DNA from: Hawksworthiomyces lignivorus
Lineage: Eukaryota; Ascomycota; Sordariomycetes; Ophiostomatales; Ophiostomataceae
Reading direction: 5' to 3'
NCBI GenBank assembly: GCA_002917075.1
Contig: NTMA01000026.1
Location: forward strand, 186,001 to 250,000
Length of the DNA stretch: 64,000 nucleotides
Made by a program: the position numbers and the translations under genes. Below, in pieces: positions 57,389 to 64,000 of this stretch (positions are counted from its first letter, which is position 1; the number at the start of each line of letters is the position of its first letter). The notes beneath the pieces were generated by a model. That model searched no databases, was not told the DNA's origin, and saw only the letters and a list, made by a program, of their open reading frames with translations.

Positions 57389-58477
57389 ATGCGGTTCTCA
57401 ACTCTTTGCTTTGTGGCGGCCTTTTTTGCGGCAGGCTCTCGCGCCTACCCAAACCCCGGCGGATGTAGTGGCGATTGCTTTACTCATGACCCGTCTGTCA
57501 TCCGGCGCGATGACGGAACGTATTTCCGTTACTCATCGCAAGGCCTGCTGAAGATTCGCACAGCAACCTCTCTCCAGGGGCCATGGACACTGGTTGGTAA
57601 TGTGCTGAATGGGCCAAGCATTATCAATATGACTGGCAATAGCGACATTTGGGTATGTGGCTTGCTTCTGGGGTATTCGTTTGGAACGGTATTGTGCTAA
57701 CGGACAAGGCTCCTGATGTGTCGTACATTCACGGAACCTATTATCTCTTTTACGCCGTCTCCACGTCTGGTTCCCAAACCTCGGCTGTTGGCTATGCTAC
57801 ATCGTCAACGATGGATCCCGGCAGTTGGACTGACCACGGAGAGATTCTCGCTTCGTCTCCATCCACTACTCCATATAACTGCATTGATCCGACTCTTGTC
57901 AAGGGCGTAGGTGCTGATGAGTTTTATCTGTCATGGGGCTCTTACTGGGGAGACATTTATCAAGCTGCTACCGCCATCGATTCCACTTACGTCTTCCCAT
58001 CCAGCAATAGCCAGCAGATCGCTTACAACACACCCGACAACGGCAATTACATGGAAGGCGCGTATATTTACTTCCATGATGGCTATTTTTACCTCTTCCT
58101 CAGCGTCGGCAAGTGCTGCACATACGACTCATCGGTGTTACCCGGTCAAGAGTACCATATCAACGTCTGCCGTAGCCAGAGCGCAACCGGACCTTTTATC
58201 GATGATGCCGGCACCCTGTGCACTCAAGGCGGTGGCACCACAATCTTGGCAAGCCACGATGACGTTTACGCTCCGGGAGGTGAGGGTGTTTTTCACGACC
58301 CTTATTTTGGTGACATACTTTATTACCATTATCGTACGTGATCCTTCTCTTTCTGTGTAAACTACTGTGCGTCGCCTAACATGTATAGTAAATACGTCCA
58401 TCGGCGTCGACTACTCCCAGGCTACATTTGGGTGGAATGCGATAAAATGGGGTTCAAACGGCTGGCCTAGCCTGTAA
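57389..58477 (+). CDS. Secreted GH43 endo-1,5-alpha-L-arabinanase-like enzyme
   Basis: Three exons: 57389..57652, 57709..58333 and 58389..58477 (325 residues). A signal peptide (about 1-19, MRFSTLCFVAAFFAAGSRA) precedes a single five-bladed propeller. The three catalytic acids are D34 in HDPSVI, D148 in CIDPTLVK and E204 in YMEGAYI. The first splice recreates DIWAPDVSYIHGTYYLFY, the standard GH43 blade; the last exon supplies NTSIGVDYSQATFGWNAIKW. The length matches fungal AbnA-type arabinanases that cut the alpha-1,5-arabinan side chains of pectin. Neighbour GH79 acts on glucuronylated side chains, so the two could act on the same plant-wall material. Confidence 0.9.
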
Positions 58478-58739
58478 TGCAGATAGATGTGCTGGGTGTT
58501 GTCGCTGGTGGAGAAAATGGGCTTGAGGGCGGAAGCACGCATCACTGTTGTGGAATTTCTTTATTAGAAATGAAAAATATAGAATGAAAGAAGTATTACT
58601 TATCAGATTACTTAAAGTTAGCTATTAACATTAAAGAAAGATACAGAAGTTAAAAGCGACGAGCCAGTTGTAGAAGCGATAGTTGCATCACACATTAAGA
58701 AGCTTAGCGAAACATGCTGGACAATAGTTTAGCATGCTG

Positions 58740-60649
58740 CTATTTCGTCCTCAATCTCCTAATTTCTCCTTCAAACCGTCGCCTCAATACTCGCTGATAC
58801 CACCATCCGATGTAAGTCAGTGTCAGAACAAAGCCAATGGCTGTATACCCAGTAGCACTCCAGTAGATGCTCATCTGGCGATGAAGCAGCGTGTCGGTAG
58901 CGAGGTTCATTAGCACCATGTCTCTATTGGGGGCTAGCCACGAGCTGGCGGGAATACTGCAGATACAGTTTGCATAGACGCCAAGAAGCTGAAGAATAGT
59001 TCCTGCAAAGGCTGTGACCAGCGAGGCGAATACAGCCATGGCGACAAAAAAGACTATGACAGCCATACATGCGTTCAAAAGCAGTCCTTGGCGGTCCTCT
59101 AGAAGGTCTCCACTTGTCGAATAGTGTGTGTGCCACGAATTGACTGCTATGAGAACGAGTTGGGAGCAGATGTAAACCAAGAATGTCAGAGATCTTATAG
59201 TTCATTAGTCAAGAGAAGTTCTATAAGCTTGTTTTAAGAGAGTACTTGCCTGCAGCTCACACAAATTTTTGGAGTTGTGTAGGATATCAAGAATGCAAAA
59301 GCGGTCGGAACCAAGATTAGTGAGAAGGCCGACAGAGGAATCAAGAAAAGCCCAGTGAATGGCCGTATGTTTAGCCTTTTTCGTAACCAGCATCGTTTTC
59401 CCCAGGCCCTGGTGTGCAGCAGCCACCGCTTCTTCATGCGGCCACGGTCCCACAGCGTGACGGGCATAAAGATGCTCTCATACACGGGCTTCATGCCCAG
59501 GCTTCCCAACCACTTCAGTACATGCGGACGCTCTTGCTCTTCCTTGTAGTGCCCAAGAATTCCGGAGATCGTGCTTGGATTGTTGCTTCCTAATACGCAC
59601 GAAGAAATTATAGTAACGTGAACGATTACCATCCACAGGAGGCCAAAGGCTAAGGAATGCGCCGTCGAGTTGTCACCGATCTGCTCCGAGAGACCGTCCA
59701 AGGTTACCACGTACGACCCAACAAAGAAGAGCACCGGTGCTCCTACCAGGGAGCCAAACGTGCCCTGAGAGCGGAGCACAGCGGCCAGGCGCGCCTGTGT
59801 GACCCTCAGGCCCTTTGGTGACCTGTTGATGTATTTTGAATACAGTCTATTACGAAGTATCCTCCTAGGTTTCCCGATGTCGTCGTCCAAGTTTCCGCAG
59901 AGAACAGTGATCATTAATTCGATTCTCTCGTTCGTGGTCAAACACTCTTGCTTTTCCGGGCAGGGGAAGGTGTCTTCCATGTGGCGGAGAATCTCAAAGT
60001 CAAGCACGAGCTCCGTGATACCGCCCACGAGAATTGGGCCGGCAGCGATGAAGGTCGTAAATATCCAGATGGTGATGTCAAACGTCACAATAAACCCCGA
60101 TAGAAGTAACGACATGACCAACCTCGGCAGCTTTAGCAGTCTGCGCTGGCCGAAGTCGAACATCCAGTCCGGAACGTCCCACTTTCGCCGCCGCGGGATG
60201 GTAAAGCAGAATACGACCACGGGCACGATGTACTGCATGAGCAGAACCACGGGACCGCTTGATGTCGACGGCGACGCAATATCCCACCCGCCGCAGGACA
60301 CTTCACATTCACCAAAGCTGATAAAGGCATCGGGTGCTGGCAGCAGACCGGGCGCGTAAGTCTGGCCACAGACACGGTTGATCAAGCTCACTTCTGACGT
60401 CATATATTGCGAAAAGCAAGAGTAGTCCTGCCCTGGCAAGGCTGAGGCCGGTGCGCATTCCGTAGGGAAGAATGTCGTGTTGGCATTAAGGCACGATGCT
60501 GCACAGGAAGGGATTTGTGCGCAGACTGCAGTTATATTTTGACATTTTTGAATATCGCAGCAATACTGGAATAGACCATGCTGGGCATCGACAAGGGTCG
60601 CGAGAGATAGTATGGCTATCCCGTCGATGAGCCCCAAGTTGAATTTCAT
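58740..60649 (-). CDS. Cys-rich N-terminal domain multi-helix membrane protein, unknown (CFEM-like)
   Basis: Minus-strand exons 60649..59250 and 59193..58740 (617 residues). The intron is GC-AG type (AG/GCAAGT donor); splicing gives CVSCRSLTFLVYICSQ. A signal peptide (about 1-22) is followed by an extracellular domain with 11 cysteines between 30 and 119, including IPSCAASCL and GQDYSCFS, which recall CFEM spacing but are incomplete. Then come about eight membrane helices, starting at VVLLMQYIVPVVVFC (134-148), with a cytosolic loop rich in Arg/Glu (about 240-310). I do not recognise a characterised relative. A sensor, transporter or wall-associated receptor are all possible. Confidence 0.8.
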
Positions 60650-62266
60650 TATAGCGAGATGGTACCGTACCGATCAATTGCAAATAGATAAGCATAGCAA
60701 AAAGAGGCACCTTTGAGCACAACAGTGTCTCCGAAATTTCAGCAGCATAGTTGAATATGGGATCTTGTCAATTTCCCTCTGGCAAGTCGTGCCATATATA
60801 TAAATTCTCTAGCTATTCGTGAAGTTATCTGGATTATGCAACTTTCGTTGCTTTGGAGGTTGAGAGATAAGAGCAAATCGAAATCAGCCTTGTGCTGCGA
60901 GTGCCGTAGCCGATCGCGTGCTCAAGGCGTTAATGTCGTGTCCTGGCAAAGGCAGGTTATCGCTGAGGCGCAGCATACTGATACCTACGGCCCGTCCTGG
61001 CGGGGTGGGTTGAACAAGAAAGCAGCCATTCTTCATTGGACTTGACAGGGCGAATCAAAGTTTATGAGAGGTTTATCACAGTAAGTCAGGACAATATGAA
61101 GTGCTTCTTGTCCTACGCCCGAAGAGTTTAGACTGCACGGGCTTAGTGCAAGCTTTTGCTGGGGTTCCCCACATTGCATGTAACTATTTGCCCACATCAG
61201 CCTTTAGCACACCCTCACATCTACGGGTGCTGGAATTTGTACTGACTTTAAGCGTCTTGAGGTCTTTTCTGTGAGGTTAATCTAAGCGAGTCTGTGGCTG
61301 TGCTGTGCGAATGGGAGCATACTGAAGAACAACTTAGTAGAGGCAGCACCAACAGATTTCAAAGAAAAAGTGCTAATGCGCATTTCTTATCGCAACTTTT
61401 AAAGTGCGAAGCCAGCATGAAGAACATAAGAAAACCAAACCAAACCACCCTCTCCTCTCCCCCTCCTAAAAACCGACAACACTGCTTCTTTTTGTCCATA
61501 CCATGACCACAGGCTTGCCACTCTTAATATATTGAGGGATCTACACCATACACGTAGCTCTAAGTTAAGAGCAAAATATCAAATCGATGAACAGAAATGT
61601 AGCTCCTTCGAAATAGCCTATCGGAGACAAATGACAGAGCCGTAATGAAATAAGAGGCACAAGCCCCCTCAATCCCATAAGGTTCTACTGTATCTTTTCT
61701 AGTAAGACTACATAGCAGATATGATGCCAACTGGCTGTCCAGCACAGCATTCAACGCGTCACTAGGGCTCAGTTGCACTGGCCATCAAGAGGCTTTCTTC
61801 ATGGAATAAAAACGACTTCCTTTTGACAAGGTTCTAAGACTTGCCGAGACACGATCGTCAGAGTTTATTGCAACACGAGTGTATATCTATAAGTCTAAGC
61901 ACCGTTCCAAAGGGAAGGCGACGTCCGGCCCAGGTCTAACATTATAGAGAGAAGGCTATTTATATCATGCGTCTTATCTAATGCCATCTCTACCGTTTTC
62001 CGTTGCACCGTCTTCTTTGCTTCTCCACTGCTCTTTATATTCGTCTTTGATGCGTAAATGTAAGTACCACTTGGCTTTTCTAAGATATTAGCCCGCTTCA
62101 AAGCAACTCTATCGTACTAGAGCCGTAATACAGTAATCCGCCTGCCAGGAATACGAAAATCGAGCACGAAATATTGCATGTGCTCTTTGTATCGTCTTGC
62201 GTAATACCCGATACATGTCAAGTGGCAAAACGTGCGCCGACTCAACCAGAGAGATTGAGTTGGAAG
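60650..62266. other. Intergenic, about 1.6 kb, no gene seen
   Basis: AT-rich promoter side of the Cys-rich membrane protein, then 3' sequence of the hydrolase. Short frames only; none supported. Confidence 0.5.
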
Positions 62267-63454
62267 TTATGTGAGAGAATCATACCGAAGCTTTTCTAAT
62301 AGGTCACTTTGGCGCTGCTGAAGCTTCAAATATCGTGCAAACAACCTGTCCATGGCGACCGCCGTCTCTTTGGCTCCCTTTTCGCCGATAAAGAAGAAAT
62401 GGTTGCCACATACGGATTCGCTAGTCATCTCTGCCGGGGCCGTGCGGACTAGGTCGAGCAATTCGTCCCATGTCGCCCCTTGCGGCGTCTTCGGGCCGAC
62501 GGATGACGCGACGTCTGCGGCGAGCTTGTGGGTCAATATCATTCCCCACGTCGCCTGATCTGTAAGAGCATGGCGCAGATCAGCCAGCTGTGTCGGATGG
62601 ACGGCACCGATCCAGGGGTAGATGGCGTAGTCAGTAGCTGTCGGACCCGCGGCGACTAGGCCCCGTCCGTCGTCGAATACGAAGCCAGATTCGCCGCTTC
62701 TGGTATCGTCGGGCGCGCAGTACTGTAGCCCCCAGATGCCGAGCTCCGGTGGCGTATGGCCGAAGTACTCGCGCAAATATATTTCGCGGGGAATGATCGG
62801 CTGCGGCCGGCTTGGGTCGAGCTCGCTCATGGCTTGGACCTGTGCAGCAAACGAATCTCTGAACGGGCCCCGGACGTAGCCTCTGGCGGTGCGGACCATT
62901 TTGCGCCCGTCTGGACGCAGGCCTGATATGCCGCCGGGCGTCGCAGCGAGCGATACGAATAGCCTGACGTTCAAGTGACAAGACCGTGCCGCCTGCACAA
63001 ATGATTTGAGGACACGGCCGCCCATGCTCCACGCCAGCAAGATGACGTCGCTGCTGCCGCTGCCGCCTTGTCCGTGCTTGTCAATAACTCTCCGCGCAGT
63101 CTCCGCCACCAACCTCCCCCATTGTGCGACGGTCAAATCAGGCCAGTCTGGGCGGAGCAGCTCGACGCCCGAGTCATCGCTCTCAAGTGGATACGAGATG
63201 CCGAGGAAATCATAGCCTAGATCATTTAACCAATAAGCTAGAAAATCCGCCGGCCGCGATCCGGCGTGCCCACCATAAGCGATCCGGGCAAAGTGGGCTG
63301 CTCCCGGGACGAACAGCACAAGCGGGGCAGGCTGCGCCGGTCGGTGGTGAGTAGGCGCCGGAAAGTAGCCGTACAGCATCTGGATGCCAGAGATCTCCTC
63401 TCTGTGCTCGCCCCCGTAGAAGAGGTTAGCAGCGGATGAGCCTACAGACACCAT
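62267..63454 (-). CDS. Large alpha/beta hydrolase
   Basis: Intronless minus-strand frame, 395 residues from ATG 63454. The fold is visible: PLVLFVPGAAHFARIAYGGH (oxyanion loop and first strand), nucleophile elbow LLAWSMGGRV (S143), and a likely catalytic His in VCGNHFFFIGEKG near residue 362. The RPADFLAYWLNDLGYDFLG segment precedes the nucleophile as in lipases and esterases. Two insertions between residues 150 and 330 make it larger than the usual 280-residue hydrolases. No signal peptide or membrane helix is obvious. The substrate is unknown; similar single-exon hydrolases occur in secondary-metabolite and detoxification contexts, but no biosynthetic core gene is seen here. Confidence 0.82.
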   Translation of the reverse strand: MVSVGSSAANLFYGGEHREEISGIQMLYGYFPAPTHHRPAQPAPLVLFVPGAAHFARIAYGGHAGSRPADFLAYWLNDLGYDFLGISYPLESDDSGVELLRPDWPDLTVAQWGRLVAETARRVIDKHGQGGSGSSDVILLAWSMGGRVLKSFVQAARSCHLNVRLFVSLAATPGGISGLRPDGRKMVRTARGYVRGPFRDSFAAQVQAMSELDPSRPQPIIPREIYLREYFGHTPPELGIWGLQYCAPDDTRSGESGFVFDDGRGLVAAGPTATDYAIYPWIGAVHPTQLADLRHALTDQATWGMILTHKLAADVASSVGPKTPQGATWDELLDLVRTAPAEMTSESVCGNHFFFIGEKGAKETAVAMDRLFARYLKLQQRQSDLLEKLRYDSLT

Positions 63455-64000
63455 GACACAGCTCTGGCGCTAATTATATGGCGGGCAACCAATAGTCGAG
63501 AATGAAGTGAGTTGCTACAACATGGCATGTTCCAGTGACATCTGTGGCTTTTTCGACTTCCTCAAGTTTCCTATCGGTCGGAGATAGGGTACCGCAGTAT
63601 TTCCGAGCGCCGGTATATCCACTTGATGCTTCGACTAGTATAAGTGCTAACGCAGCAGGATGAACCAAATTTGGATATATTCACGACACATACAGTAGTT
63701 TTCATACTTTAAAAGCTTCATTACAACGCTGATGTTTTGTCTGCGGGGTATGTTGGGGTATCTGGAGTAAGCTTGTACGTTCTCAGACAGGTTTTTCGGC
63801 ATGATTCCGACATTTGATATGAGAAGATGCATGGGGCACCTGGGAATAAGAAGGAAACTCGAAAACATTTCAGATCGGAACGTCTTCAGACGAAGGGATT
63901 CTCTGCTGAGCAAACAGATTGCTCCACAATCAGCTCCGTTTCATCATTCTCTTTGGCACGCGTGCTACTTCGTCCTCGTAAATACCGGAGCCTGGCTTGC
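63455..64000. other. Upstream region of the terminal hydrolase, no gene seen
   Basis: The promoter side of the last gene. Minus-strand frames here begin at non-ATG codons or resemble nothing known; a gene beginning outside the window could extend in but is not visible. Confidence 0.4.

Overview
The window is nuclear DNA of a filamentous ascomycete (Pezizomycotina). Genes are broken by short introns (mostly 50-110 nt, GT..AG with CTRAY-like branch sites). Fungal-specific families are present: a SepH/Cdc7 septation kinase, a PTH11-type receptor, a Zn2Cys6 regulator and a GYP1 Rab-GAP. The tRNA-Ala carries an intron. A Sordariomycete is my best guess, but nothing seen here fixes the genus. I rebuilt gene models by joining open frames across splice sites that keep phase and family motifs; no transcript data were available.

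Layout. (1) 1-3596: 3' part of the septation kinase gene. (2) 4407-14438: five consecutive genes that look like a carboxylate or sugar-acid utilisation cluster: an ACS/Dal5-type transporter (-), then a class II aldolase, a Zn2Cys6 activator, a D-2-hydroxyacid dehydrogenase and a DgoD-like enolase-superfamily dehydratase (all +). (3) 14711-27898: a GC-rich housekeeping block with dihydrofolate synthase, a DUF218 protein, an alpha/beta hydrolase, tRNA-Ala(AGC), a PHYHD1-like dioxygenase, an Hrp1-like hnRNP with a 1.5 kb intron, and a GYP1-like TBC protein with a 10-nt microexon. (4) 27899-34627: an AT-rich gene-poor stretch with one candidate small spliced gene (28297-28713). (5) 34628-63454: a sparse accessory region with a cytochrome b561-type membrane protein, secreted GH55 glucanase, secreted GH18 chitinase, PTH11 receptor, acyl-protein-thioesterase-like hydrolase, a decayed coding frame, GH79 glucuronidase, GH43 arabinanase, an unrecognised Cys-rich membrane protein and a large alpha/beta hydrolase.

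Function. The transporter, dehydratase, aldolase and dehydrogenase around one regulator suggest uptake of a sugar acid, dehydration to a 2-keto-3-deoxy acid, C-C cleavage and reduction or oxidation of a hydroxy/keto-acid product. The substrate is unknown and the dehydratase has altered active-site positions, so this is the best candidate here for an undescribed pathway. The four glycoside hydrolases, the receptor and the hydrolases in the second half fit cell-wall polysaccharide degradation or sensing in an accessory, fast-evolving compartment.
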